NCBI RefSeq assembly: GCF_017591435.1
Contig: NC_059304.1
Coordinates: forward strand, 31,072,703-31,136,702
Reading direction: 5' to 3'
DNA: 64,000 nucleotides
Source of the DNA: Portunus trituberculatus
Taxonomy: Eukaryota; Arthropoda; Malacostraca; Decapoda; Portunidae
Part shown: positions 11,028 to 21,589 of the stretch, one piece after another
How the letters are laid out: each line of letters starts with the position of its first letter
Position numbering within the stretch: position 1 is the stretch's first letter
Translations under genes and position numbers: made by a program
Notes under the pieces: model-generated
Seen by the model: the letters and a program-made list of their open reading frames with translations, nothing else
What the model was told of the DNA's origin: nothing
Database searches by the model: none

Positions 11028-11277
11028 AGATATCTATAGTCAATAATCCGCCCTAATATCAGGTAACGGATATTTATAGCCAATATAATCCGACTTATAT
11101 CAAGTAACGGATATCTATAACCAATAATCCGCCCTTATATCTGGTAACGGATATCTATAACCAATAATCCGCCTTTATATCAAATAATGGATATCTATAA
11201 CCAATAATCTGCCCTTATACCAGGTAACGGATATCTATAGTCACTACTCCGCCCTTATAACAGGTAACGGATATCCA
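11028..11277. repeat. Tandem repeat, about six 40-bp units, upstream of the DIRS B1 gag
   Basis: The motif CGGATATCTATAACCAATAA recurs with starts near 11067, 11108, 11148, 11188, 11228 and 11268 (period 40, once 41). Units include CCAAT and ATCCGCCC. The array lies 220-470 bp upstream of the gag start on the coding strand, where a promoter would be. No role is proven. Confidence 0.8.
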
Positions 11278-11594
11278 CAACACAATCCAAACAAGTAAAA
11301 ATTGTAATAGGTAATACACTAACAGAAAATAGAAGCAGTAACGACGTATCAGGAGGCGGTACCTATGTCTGACTAGTGTGGTGTCTGCGTAGCAACTGAC
11401 AGTGTGGCGAAGTGTAGTGTGTCTCATGTGAACGGAGCCATCTAGCAAACAAGTGATTTGCCGAAGTAAAATTTAGAATTTTATCTGCAAGTCATGCTGA
11501 TTCGTGGCATGGTCTCTTCACATTGTACTGTTTGGAATGCAGCCTTTACTGAGTCTTATTTTTTGCTTTTTTAGTTATTTTGTTGAAATTTTGT
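11278..11594. other. Probable 5' end of DIRS B1 and flank
   Basis: Near 11472 the sequence GAAGTAAAATT resembles the left-end sequence inferred from the B2 circle junction (GAAGTAAAATTATA), so B1 may end there. Nothing else is recognised. Confidence 0.3.
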
Positions 11595-12170
11595 AGTTGC
11601 TCTAGACATCAAAAGCTTTTGAAAGGGTCATGCACATAGCTTTGATTTCCAAACAACACTCCTACAGCTTCTACCCTTCATTCAGTAACTTTATTTCAAA
11701 TATCCTTTCTGACCATTATGTTCCTTCTGTGGTAGATGGTCACTCTACTTGAAAATCTATTTACAGTGGAGTTCCTCAAGGTTCTTCCCATTATTTATCA
11801 ATGATCTTCTAATCTTAAAATCTTGTCTTATCCTTTCCTCTATTATGATACCACCCTACACTTTTTCACATCTTTTCATAAACATCCAACCCTTCAAAAA
11901 AGAAACAGTTCATGCAGGGAAGCCACAGAATGCCTTGCTTTGCATCTCTTTAAAATTTATGATTGGGGCAAAGCAAACTTAGTATTGTTCAATGCCTCAA
12001 AAATGTAATTCCTTCACCTATCAACTCACTCAGTCTTTAATTTAAGACAACTATCTCATCTTGAATGACACTCAACTACCCTTTGCTTCTACATTGAACA
12101 TCTACAGTTTCTCCTTTACTTACGATACATATTGGAAACTTTGCATCTCATCTCTAGGTGAAATTATCAG
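11595..12170 (+). pseudogene. LINE family E fragment (RT)
   Basis: The DNA parallels the full E copy at about 60400-60960: a run matching the DISKAFDRVWHK region, SGVPQGS-like bases near 11768, then the region around the YADDT box. It contains many stops and shifts and no poly(A). It abuts the 3' end of LINE F at 12171. Confidence 0.65.
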
Positions 12171-12605
12171 TTAAGGGGGGGCATACACCAGGAAGCGTGT
12201 CACCTCATGTACTCTATGGCACCTCTCCAGGTGGTCGTGCTTCGTGAGTCTCCATGCAGGCTCCCTTCCCGTACCAAATAACTCCCAGGAAGAGACATCA
12301 ACTTGCCACAACCATGAGTTTTGTGGACGTCTCCTTGGCCTCCTCCATGCTGGGTTATCTCTTTTGGAGACAACTTGATATGCAGAATTGGCTTCTGGGT
12401 AGCGTGCCACATGCCCATATAGCTGCAGTTGATGTTGACGAACTATGCTGGTAATTGCCCTTGAATCGGCTTCACAGAGCAATTGCTGATTTGACACAAA
12501 ATCATACCAGCGGTACCCCATGATCCTGCGAAGGCATCTAGTACCAAAGAAATCAATTCACCTCTTCAGATCAGTGTTTAGCGTCCATGTCTCACAACTG
12601 TACAG
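12171..12605 (-). pseudogene. LINE F C-terminal region
   Basis: The open part 12521-12171 encodes MGYRWYDFVSNQQLLCEADS and RQHQLQLYGHVARYPEA, the characteristic RTE-like C-terminus (…LRLYGHVAR…). Upstream bases (about 12605-12530) encode the preceding ETWTLN-like segment with a frame change. It is cut at 12605 by the solo LTR. Confidence 0.7.
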
Positions 12606-13785
12606 TGTGAGAGCCACCGCATTATTTCCACTTTATTTAACTATATTATATGTGGGCCCCTCGGGCTGTTCTGTTGAGCAGACAACCCGCCTCCCTCTCT
12701 CCACCATCTTGTTGTGCCTGCGAGCATCGCCTCAGTACTAAGTGAGCCTTCAGTGGAGATAGACACCACTCTCGTCGGTCTGGCACAGTGAGAGAGACGT
12801 GTGTTGGCTGGGTTTTTCGTGGTACTCATTAGTCATCGGTCTGGGAGTTGTGCCCTCCTGTTGATTAGCTGGCTTGCTACTGGGTAGACCGTGACTGTTA
12901 GAGCAACAGGCTTGTTGCTCTAGGAGAGGTGTAGTAAGTCTGGCTGCATTTCTCGTGCGTTCGTCCACTCGGGTGTGGCGACGCGGAGGGACGCATTGGT
13001 GTTTCGTCCTGTTGTTGCTGTTGGTGGTTGTAGTCACCAGTGGGGTTTGGTGGGTGGCTGTGTGCCCCCATCATCTTTTGTGTAGTATCAGTAGTATACT
13101 GTATTGTAGTGGTTGTAGCCACGCACACTATTGAATGCTGAGAGGCTTCATGCTGGCCAGTGGTGCGTAGATCTCGTCCGCCAGACTTGTCTGTGACGAG
13201 TATCTGGACTCCGTTTGTGGCTGTTGTCACCAGTAGGTGGTGTCTGGGCTTGTGTGTACACCACCGGATGTGCTGTACACATCATATATTGTAGTAGTCG
13301 TAGGCTAGGGGTGTCAGTCTGATATGTGTTAGGAAGCACTTGTCGTAGTAGGATAGTATAATAATATATACACTGCGCGTGTTGTCCCAGTCTGTGATTC
13401 ATCACCGTCTGTGGACAAGGCATGCGGAGAGGCATTAATACTTCATAGAGAAGTGGGTGGAATTGTCCTTGTGGGCGGTTTCTCTAGGGGGTATTAAGGC
13501 CTCGCCCTGTTACACATAACATCTACCATTTATAAATTCTACTTGGTTGGGTACAGGAGGAGAAGGAGTTGCTAAGGAGATTCCCTTACAGTGGAGGAAA
13601 TTATACACTGTTGGTGACCTTGAAAGAACCTGAGGGTTATGGCGGCTGTGAGTTATAGTAGTGGGGACTCTGTGGAGTTTTATATCCCCCCCTGTACTGA
13701 CCGTAACAAAACTGGCGATCGTGCCAGGATAACACTCTAGTAAGCTGTAGCAGTTAACCGCAGCCGTGGCGTGGCATACGTAACA
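12606..13785 (-). repeat. Solo LTR inserted in LINE F (1180 bp)
   Basis: It starts TGTGAGAGCC and ends ACGTAACA, giving TG…CA ends, and is flanked by ACAG at 12602-12605 and 13786-13789 (a 4-bp duplication, or 5 bp ACAGT). Removing it restores LINE F sequence across the join. In minus orientation it begins TGTTACG, like the Gypsy LTR at 2969, and has GATATAAAA near 13685 as a possible TATA box. No internal region follows, as expected after LTR-LTR recombination. Confidence 0.72.
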
Positions 13786-13789
13786 ACAG

Positions 13790-14106
13790 TAAGACAAGGA
13801 TCACCAGCGCCCTGAAAATCTGAATCTTCGTCTGCCTGCGTAGGTACCGACAATGCCAAATACTCGTGTTGAGTGAGTCCATAACACCTTGGGCAAGGCC
13901 AATTCACCATACAATTTCCTGGCTCGATCCACTGTCAATACACACTACACTATCAAGGTATGTATGTGAAATTTTCTGAGATCTCAATGTCCGCCACACA
14001 CATGGACAGACTGTACTATTTCATCCAGTAAGCATCCAAACACGTGAACCTTGGTCTTGAGCCAGGAAACCTGGAGTCCTATGGACTTTGCCTCCTTGTG
14101 CAATGC
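13790..14106 (-). pseudogene. LINE F fragment between RT palm and C-terminus
   Basis: Minus-strand translation in shifting frames gives LHKEAKSIGLQVSW and CLLDEIVQSVHVCGG, the usual segment after the RT palm. It is bounded by the solo LTR and by the MITE. Confidence 0.6.
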
Positions 14107-14114
14107 CTGTAGAG

Positions 14115-14467
14115 CAGGGCTACTCAACTATTATAAGCAAAGGTCCAGTTAGACAAGTTCTAATGTATGCATAGGTCCGGAAACTATTATTACATGAAAT
14201 AAACAGTAACAGAAAATGTAATATCAGAGGGAAACTATTCTAAATATTTATATGTAATGCCCTGGGAGCATTCGTAAGCTAAATATCGTACGAATGTTCT
14301 CTATGGACACCTAACTTACAGTCAATCGAGGAAATACATTTGCAAGAAACCATCTCCAGGATCTTCATGCTATTTAACTAGATTTTTCTCTTCCTGGGGC
14401 CTGGGGTCCAACTACAACACTCAGAAGGTCCGGATCCGGACCATGGGGCGCCAATTGAGTACCCATG
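14115..14467. mobile_element. hAT-like MITE (353 bp)
   Basis: It begins CAGGGCTACTCAACT and ends with the imperfect complement (AATTGAGTACCCATG). Flanks CTGTAGAG (14107-14114) and TTCTAGAG (14468-14475) agree at 6 of 8 positions, as a decayed 8-bp hAT duplication. LINE F continues on both sides. No coding capacity. Its right 89 bp are part of the 466-bp tandem repeat. Confidence 0.6.
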
Positions 14468-15776
14468 TTCTAGAGCCATTACCAGAACCTCCAGTGGCTC
14501 AGCAAAGATTACTACATCATCGGCAAAAGCAAGATCTGTAATTTCAGTATTGCCAACAAATGCTCCACAATGACTTTGGTCAACATCTCTGCCTAGTACC
14601 CAGTCCATGCAAACGTTGAAAAGTGATAGAGCAAGCACACATCCCTGCCTCACTCTTGTATTTACAGGGAAGAAGCTAGACACGCCCCCTCCACACTTCA
14701 CAGCACTCATAGTCTCGGAGTAGAGGCCAGTTAGTAGATCAGTAATCCTTGCAGGAATCCCACGGAGATGCAGAAGATCCCAGAGTGTCTCTTGATGCAT
14801 TGATTCAAATATCCTTTGGAGATTGACATAGACTTCAAGCATCCTAGATTTTTCTCTTCCTGGGGCTTGGGGTCCAACTACAACACTCAGAAGGTCCGGA
14901 TCCGGACCATGGGGTGCCAATTGAGTACCCATGTTCTAGAGCCATTACCAGAACCTCCAGTGGCTCAGCAAAGATTACTACATCATCGGCAAAAGCAAGA
15001 TCTGTAATTTCAGTATTGCCAACAAATGCTCCACAATGACTTTGGTCAACATCTCTGCCTAGTACCCAGTCCATGCAAACGTTGAAAAGTGATAGAGCAA
15101 GCACACATCCCTGCCTCACTCTTGTATTTACAGGGAAGAAGCTAGACACGCCCCCTCCACACTTCACAGCACTCACAGTCTCGGAGTAGAGGCCAGTTAG
15201 TAGATCAGTAATCCTTGCAGGAATCCCACGGAGATGCAGAAGATCCCAGAGTGTCTCTTGATGTATTGATTCAAACATCCTTTGGAGATTGACATAGACT
15301 TCAAGCATCCTAGATTTTTCTCTTCCTGGGGCCTGGGGTCCAACTACAACACTCAGAAGGTCCGGATCCGGACCATGGGGCGCCAATTGAGTACCCATGT
15401 TCTAGAGCCATTACCAGAACCTCCAGTGGCTCAGCAAAGATTACTACATCATCGGCAAAAGCAAGATCTGTAATTTCAGTATTGCCAACAAATGCTCCAC
15501 AATGACTTTGGTCAACATCTCTGCCTAGTACCCAGTCCATGCAAATGTTGAAAAGTGATAGAGCAAGCACACATCCCTGCCTCACTCCTGTATTTACAGG
15601 GAAGAAGCTAGACATGCCCCCTCCACACTTCACAGCACTCACAGTCTCGGAGTAGAGGCCAGTTAGTAGATCAGTAATTCTTGCAGGAATCCCACGGAGA
15701 TGCAGAAGATCCCAGAGTGTCTCTTGATGCATTGATTCAAACATCCTTTGGAGATTGACATAGACTGCAAGCATCC
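14379..15776 (-). repeat. Threefold tandem duplication, 466-bp unit, in LINE F RT
   Basis: Units begin with TAGATTTTTCTCTTCCTGG at about 14380, 14846 and 15312 and are nearly identical (a handful of substitutions). Each holds the right part of the MITE and the RT segment from the FADD box back to YVNLQR. Because 466 is not a multiple of 3, each copy runs into a stop in the MITE-derived part. Confidence 0.9.
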
Positions 15777-16164
15777 TTTGTTGAAACTCACATTGGTGCT
15801 CCACCAGTACACGAAGCAATAGGATCCAGTCAGTTGTTGACTTGCCAGGCATGAACCCAGACTGTTCAGGTCTCTGATGTTTTAGCAGGTGACTGCAGAT
15901 ACACATCAACAGCAAATGGGCAAGTACCTTGCCTGGTGCAATGAGCTGTGTTACACCTTGGTAGTTGCAGTCTTGACAGTCCCCTTTCCCCTTCCAGATA
16001 GGGATGACCAATCCCTTTTTCCAGTCAGGAGGAGTGGTATCTGAATGCCATACAGCAGTCAGGACAGCATGCAACCCATGGATCATGGCTTCACTCCCCG
16101 CTTTGAACAGCTCTGCACTGTTGTTACAGATGCCAGCTGCCTTTCCACCCCTATACTTTGCCAC
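15310..16164 (-). pseudogene. LINE F reverse transcriptase (284 codons)
   Basis: It contains VIPIWKGKGDCQDCNYQGVT, SGFMPGKSTTDWI, TGVRQGCVLALSLFN and the catalytic box FADDVV. These are RT motifs in RTE-like order. The frame ends in sequence contributed by the MITE, so the thumb is lost. Two more partial copies of the second half lie downstream as tandem duplicates. Confidence 0.75.
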
Positions 16165-16303
16165 AGCCTCTTTGACAAATCAGTGGAAGGAGCAGTTTTG
16201 TCATTGGGTGAATCAGCATCCAGCATCTGTAACCCTACAGTTTGGAGCTGTCTGCTTGGAGGATTCACTGTGAACAGCTGCTCAAAGTACTCAACTCAAT
16301 GAG

Positions 16304-16696
16304 TCATCTGCGTCTGATACGAGTTGACCATCTACCGTTCGGATAGCGTTCGCCTGAGATGTAGACTTGGAGTGGAGTTTCTTCATTCAGGGCTTGATAG
16401 GCAGGTTGGAGGTCATTAGCATTTAAGTGGCACTCTACATCCTCTGCGAGACCCCTTACATACCTCTCCTTGTCTCTCCACAGGAGAGCTCTTGTCCTGT
16501 ATGACAGAGCCCTGTACTGGTCGTAGTTCCCAGCAAGTCTGGCAGTGTGACTTTCCTCAATACTGTCCAGCATCTCTACCAAGGCGAAGCCACTCCGTGA
16601 CCTTAGGCGCTCCCCAATGCATTCCTTGGCAGCCTCAAGAGTCTCACGTTTGAAGGTATTCCATAGCTCTACTGGGTCCTCGATGGTGTCGAGCAC
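16304..16696 (-). pseudogene. LINE F linker between endonuclease and RT
   Basis: The segment begins MLDTIEDPVELWNTFKRETL and contains LWRDKERYVRGLAEDVECHL. This pattern is typical of the region before RT in RTE-like elements. It is in line with, but out of frame with, its neighbours. Confidence 0.65.
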
Positions 16697-16874
16697 TTCA
16701 AACTGATTGGAGACTCACTGCATACTCCTGGGCACATTTCAAGTCCTTCAGTTTCTCAAGAGGAAACATGGTGTGGTCACATCTTTGAAGCCTTCTGGAC
16801 TTGACATGCAGCTTGAGCGGAACAACAACGAGCCTGGGATCAATTGTAAAGAACTTGGCGCTCTGAAAAACCCT

Positions 16875-17402
16875 TCAATTTTGAAGGACCCTCCATTGAG
16901 TACTAACAAGGATATGGTCAATCTCCTTTGCTACCCCTCTAGCATTGCTGTACCAAGTCCAACAGTGCAGCGCTGGTCTCTGATACCAAGAACCTGTAAT
17001 TCTGAACCTTCTGGATCTTGCAAGATTCAGAAAACCAAACCAACCAACACATAACTTGTAGCTGGCTCTCTCAGTGACAGTGGCAGCATTAATAAAGTTG
17101 CCCAAGACAATAAGTACATCACGATAAGGACACTGGTCCAGTACAGAGTCGATTTTGGCATAGAACGTCTCCTCTCCAGTTTCACACACCTTAGTAGGAG
17201 TGTATACTGCAACAACAGACATGAAGCCTGGACTGTTCTTCAGCCTTAGTCGCATTATATGCTCATCAACTGGAGTAACTCTACAATGGACAGCTGCAGT
17301 CTGCTGGAGATGCCAATGGCTATCCCCTTGACATGGTGACCATTGCTCATGCTGGACCAATACTGGTCTTACCACTGCTAGGCCTCCTTGTCTCAGCGTC
17401 AC
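16875..17402 (-). pseudogene. LINE F apurinic-type endonuclease
   Basis: 175 codons with MSVVAVYTPTK, VLIVLGNFINA (normally GDFN, here GNFN) and KEIDHILVSTQW, the conserved blocks of an APE-type endonuclease. The catalytic Asp of the GDFN block is replaced by Asn, so this copy would not nick DNA. Its N-terminal part is missing or decayed toward 17640. Confidence 0.7.
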
Positions 17403-17640
17403 ACCATATCCACCATCAGCCTACTGAGTTCATCTGATAGATGAGGCAATCGTTGATCCTCTGAGAGGCTCAGGATGTTCCAGGAGCCTACAAGTTGAAC
17501 TCTTCGAAGGTTTAACCCAGGAATGGTCTAATGGGCAGGTGCCACGTCTGCAACCACACTGGCACTCCCAAAGTTAAAAATAGGGCGAGGGGATCCTTCT
17601 GTCCTTCTCAAGACACAGGGATCTCGCAAGCTTTCCCATG

Positions 17641-17904
17641 CATCCATCATATGGATCAGAATTGTGTCAAGAGGCTCGCTCGCGCCTAGAGCCTCGACCC
17701 CAACCTCTACCTCTAACTCTGGTAGCGGCTGTGAACTTTTTTACAGGCAAGGATTGCAAGGCCCATCCCAACCAGCTAGGTCAGCTTTGGGCAGGGACAC
17801 TGGTATCCCTGAGGGTAAAAACCATGGCTGCCCAAGAAAGGACAGAAAGGGAGACAAAGACAGCAGAAACAGAAGGAGACTGAGCTATGGGACATAGAGA
17901 GCAC
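17641..17904. other. Unassigned stretch beside LINE F
   Basis: No domain, repeat or reliable frame seen. It may be decayed LINE F 5' sequence. Confidence 0.3.
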
Positions 17905-18060
17905 TCAGTCTTCACTTGGATAGAATCTACCCACCACACAATAGGTACAGGATAAATAATGAATCACTAGGAAGTACCAAGTATGGAAGAGATTTAGGAG
18001 TCATAGTTAGCTTCGATCTTGTTCAGAGGAAACAATTTAATGATGCTAGAAATAAAAGCA
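17905..18060 (+). pseudogene. Short LINE RT fragment
   Basis: It encodes STKYGRDLGVIVSFDL and NDARNKSK, a segment of CR1/Jockey-type RTs just after the palm. No other part of that element is next to it. Confidence 0.5.
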
Positions 18061-18062
18061 AA

Positions 18063-18091
18063 CAGAGAGAAAGAGAGAGGGAGAGAGAGAG

Positions 18092-18117
<26 letters not shown>
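18063..18117. repeat. (GA)n followed by (TC)n microsatellite
   Basis: A GA run switches directly to a TC run near 18090, giving a self-complementary tract able to form a hairpin. Confidence 0.9.
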
Positions 18118-18122
<5 letters not shown>

Positions 18123-19176
18123 AGCTGGTGCCTCTCATCTATAAATTGATTATGGGAGTAGGGCTTAGGGTTATTTCTATATTGTATTATCCATCAACAG
18201 AATATTTCATAACTTTAGGTAAGTTTAGATTTTTGCCTTGTGGGTGTCTAAAGCACTTTGTTTTTTTTTTTACCATATACAGTGGAGATTCATTACTTGA
18301 ACGTCTTAATAGTCAAACTTATCAATACGGGAATGCAAAAGTTTGATTTAATATTAAAAAAAACATATATGGTGGAGACTCAATACTCGAACTTAATTCA
18401 TTACAAATGGCTGTTCGAGTATTAAAAGGTTCGACTATTGATACCTATAAATCAGGTAATTTGTTCTAATTGTAGCAAAATCTTAAGTTTGTAAAAATTT
18501 CAATGTATTTTTTTTTACTTTCAATGTATTTTTTTTACAATTTTTATTTGTACATACCATAAGTGAAAGCTGGTGATGGATAGCTTGGAAGAGGAGGGGA
18601 GAAGGGTGGGGAGGAGGAGGGAGGTCACTGGATGATGAGTCACAATCCATGAAAATGTCTTAGTAAATTTTCTCCTGGTGTGATTCCTGTGAATCCACTA
18701 GTGGAGGGCTGTGGCTCACTAACACTTGCATTTTCACCAGATTCCTTATTTTCATCACTAATAAGTTTCTTTGGTGCCATCATAAGTTTCTGAATGAAAA
18801 ACCACCGACAGAATGCAGGAGAATGTTGTTTTTCTCAAGACTGCTGCAGGATTAGGGATGTGCACTGGCATCTGGTATATCGGTATTACGATAATATTGG
18901 TGTTACTGGTATTACCAGTAATACGGTATCAGAACGGTACAGTGGTGGCCATTTGATTACCAGATATTTTCACCACTAATAAGCCTTTGGTGTTAATGTA
19001 CGTTTATAAATGAAATACTACAGATAGAATGTAGGAGAATGTTATTCTGATTGTGGCAGCACAAGTCACAACTGGCAGAGGGGGGTTTACAACCATGTGT
19101 GTGAATGTTCGACTGTCAGGTACTTTTTCGAGTATCAAATCGAACTTTTGTGTACGAGTATTGAAAAGTTTGAATA

Positions 19177-20456
19177 CAGTAAGTCTTCGTTATATGGTAG
19201 TTCTTTATCCGGTAAATTCACGGTTATGGTATTTGGAAATTACTACCCTCGATTCGATATACAGTAAGAAGAATTCACAGATATGGTATCCACTCATGTC
19301 ATCCGAGAGGGCCTAGAGTGGGGGAGCAGGGGTGATGACATCATCCATGCCACACCTCCCTGCCACTCACAGTACTGACTTAACTTGACGACCCAGGGAG
19401 CTTGTTATCTCTTCCCCTTCCCTCCCTTTTTTTTAACTGCATTACATATTACTTACATGCATTACTAATTAGATGAATAAATGGAATATTGAAGGGGTCT
19501 ATTGTAAGCACAAATACATTCATAATAATTATGGCAAACATTTAAAGCCTACTACCAGCGGCAAACCATGCAGCAACTGATAAAGGGCACAGATGGGCCT
19601 AGCAAGCCCATTATCAGTGAATGGTGGAAGTCGTATAACATCAAGCACGCCTTAGATAACATCAAGTCATCTTGGGATGAAGTGAAGACATCTACCATGA
19701 TCTTGGCGTGGAATAAAGTATGGCCAGAATGCGCGCATGACTTCCCAGGCTTCGCTGAAGATGACATCGGTGCGATCAGAAATGACATAGTAAATCTGTG
19801 CCATAGGGCTGGCTTCGATGAAGTTGATGATGATGATGTTCAAGATCTTTTGGAAAGCCATGCTGAATCTCTCTCAAATGATGAACTTATAGAGCTAGAC
19901 AAGACATCACAGGAGGCAGAAAAAGAGGGAGACGAGGAAGAACTTGTGCGTGGCCTGGACATCAAAATTTTTAGAGAATGTCTCAGTGGTATCGAAAAAG
20001 CTCTGGAAACCCTAAAGGAACATGACCCAAATTGTGCCAGGAGTACCAAAGTGGCTCAGGATGTAGAGAAAAGTGTCAAGATTTATCAAGAAATCTATGA
20101 TGAAAAAACAAGAAAAACCAAACAGTCCTCCATCTACAATGACGTCTTATCCTCGTCTGCCCAATCAGCGGAAGATGAGTAAGGGCTGAAATCCCTACTG
20201 TCCCTTAGCCTCTGGAGGGACATCATCTGATAGAATACATGGTGAGTGAAAGTAATTAAAAATATTTTCTGTTTATTTCTTTTGCGCATTTTTTATATGA
20301 CTATTTTCGTGTATTTTCATTCCTGTATGGGTAACATTTGATGTGCTGGAACGCATTCCCTATTATTATATGTTATAATGGGTTCGGTATACGGTAATTT
20401 TGATTTACGGTAGGGTTTTCAGGAATGCATATGTACTGTATAACGAGAACTTACTG
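19177..20456 (+). mobile_element. Tigger/pogo-type DNA transposon, internally deleted (1280 bp)
   Basis: Ends are CAGTAAGTCTTCGTTATATG and, inverted, CAGTAAGTTCTCGTTATACA. They are flanked by TA at 19175-19176 and 20457-20458, as in Tc1/mariner/pogo elements. Only the transposase C-terminus remains. It sits at the centre of the foldback. Confidence 0.8.
19568..20182 (+). pseudogene. Tigger transposase C-terminal remnant (204 codons)
   Basis: It encodes WWKSYNIKHALDNIKSSWDE, AWNKVWPECAHDFPGF and LLESHAESLSNDELIELD, the C-terminal part of Tigger/jerky-type DDE transposases. The DNA-binding CENP-B-like domains and the DDE core are missing, so it cannot transpose. The frame is open and acidic. 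A domesticated role is not excluded, but its position between intact Tigger ends argues for plain remnant. Confidence 0.8.
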
Positions 20457-21238
20457 TATTTAGATGTTCAAGTATTGAGTCTCCACTGCACTTGGTAGTC
20501 AAATGATGACACACATGGTTGTAAACAAAGGCTCTTTGGTTTCTCCTTATCCCCCTTACCAGTTGTGTTGCTGCATTCATCCGAATAACATTTGTGCGTT
20601 CTGTCTGTAGTTTTTAGTTTATAAATGTACATTAAAACCAAAGACTCATTATTGGTGAAAATATCTGGTAATTGAACAGCCGCACACATGATTGTAGACA
20701 AAGCTCTGGTCTCTCCCTCCCCATCACTGACATTGTCCCATTCTGATACCTGTATTACTGGTAATATTGAAACAAAATACTGGTATTCCGGTGTACCAGA
20801 CACTGGTGCGCATCCCTACTCATGCCACAGTCTTGAGAAAACAACATTTTTCTGCATTGTGTCGGTAGTTTTTCATTTAGAAACTTACAATGGCACGAAA
20901 GAGGCGTTTTAGTGGTGAAAATAAGGAGCCACATCTCTCCACTAATGGGTTCACAGGAATCACACCAGACATTTTCATGGATGGTGACTTGTCCTCTGAC
21001 AACCTCCCTCCTCATCTGCACACTTTTCCCCTCCTATTCTACGCTGTTCACCACCAGCCTTCACTTACGGTATGTAACAGTCTAAATTATAAAAAATAAA
21101 TGCATTCAGTTTTTTCTAAACTAGAGGCTTTGCTAAGGTTAGAATGAATTACCTCATTTATAGGTATCATTAGTCAAACTTTTTGATACTCGAACAGCCA
21201 TTTAGAACTAATTAAGTTCAAGTATTGAGTCTCCACTG

Positions 21239-21589
21239 TCCCTCACACACCTACCTGTTTTACTGAAGTGCTACTTTCTAAAGGTTTTCATCATTTCAGG
21301 CTTTTGTTCTACTTTTGAATTCACTTGTTTTACTCTTTCTTATTTTTCCTCTAGACAACATGATTATAGATAATTATGTTAATGTAAACAACACAAAATA
21401 AATGACAGAAAACCATGGAACAATGAGCTACTGTACACATGTGTCTGCTAACTAGCAGTCAGTTCTCAAATGAGTGAATCTTGTCCAGTGTTGCAATAAC
21501 TCTATCAGTAACACATAGATCTTTCAAATTCAGATTTTGTCTTCTGCTTCCAAAATCCATTAAAGGGAGCCATGTAGTACCAAGATGTG
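21239..21589. other. No recognised feature
   Basis: AT-rich sequence with no supported frame, repeat or terminal repeat. Confidence 0.4.

Larger units (their letters stand above)
12171..17640 (-). mobile_element. RTE-like LINE (family F), decayed and multiply interrupted
   Basis: On the minus strand: endonuclease (17402-16875), linker (16696-16304), RT (16164 to about 15310, with tandem duplicates to 14468), thumb/connection (14106-13790) and C-terminus (12605-12171). The endonuclease and C-terminal patterns are those of RTE-like elements often misannotated as craniofacial-development-protein-like. Interrupting the element are a solo LTR (12606-13785), a hAT-like MITE (14115-14467) and the 466-bp triplication. 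Host sequence rejoins cleanly across the LTR and MITE. The 5' limit is unclear, between about 17480 and 17900. Confidence 0.75.
18370..21238. mobile_element. Foldback-like element with arms of about 740 bp; Tigger in the loop
   Basis: The left end GGTGGAGACTCAATACTCGA and the right end (complement of 21238 leftward, CAGTGGAGACTCAATACTTG) are inverted. The match continues inward: 18550-18900 pairs with 20760-21090, and 18955-19110 with 20500-20690. Arms differ by indels and substitutions. The arms include hAT-like AGGGATGTGCAC sequence. The centre is occupied by a Tigger element. There is no coding frame of its own, so it is a nonautonomous inverted-repeat element or a head-to-head pair of one family. 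Confidence 0.7.

Noticed and set aside
11028..11277. Regular 40-bp repeats as a CRISPR array
   Set aside because: Units are directly adjacent with no unique spacers, in an animal retroelement leader.
12750..13435. Overlapping minus-strand frames of 95-110 codons
   Set aside because: They lie wholly in the solo LTR, have low-complexity His/Thr/Gln composition and show no domain.
13714..13731. TGGCGATCGTGCCAGGAT on the plus strand looks like a tRNA-Arg primer-binding site
   Set aside because: It lies inside the 12606-13785 solo LTR, 55 bp before its end, and no gag follows. The TG/CA ends and ACAG duplication define the LTR better.
14378..15398. Two 184-codon frames as separate genes
   Set aside because: They are tandem copies of one RT segment of LINE F, each ending in MITE-derived sequence.
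19568..20182. 204-codon frame as a host gene
   Set aside because: It lies between intact TA-flanked Tigger ends and matches the Tigger transposase C-terminus, so a remnant is the simpler reading.
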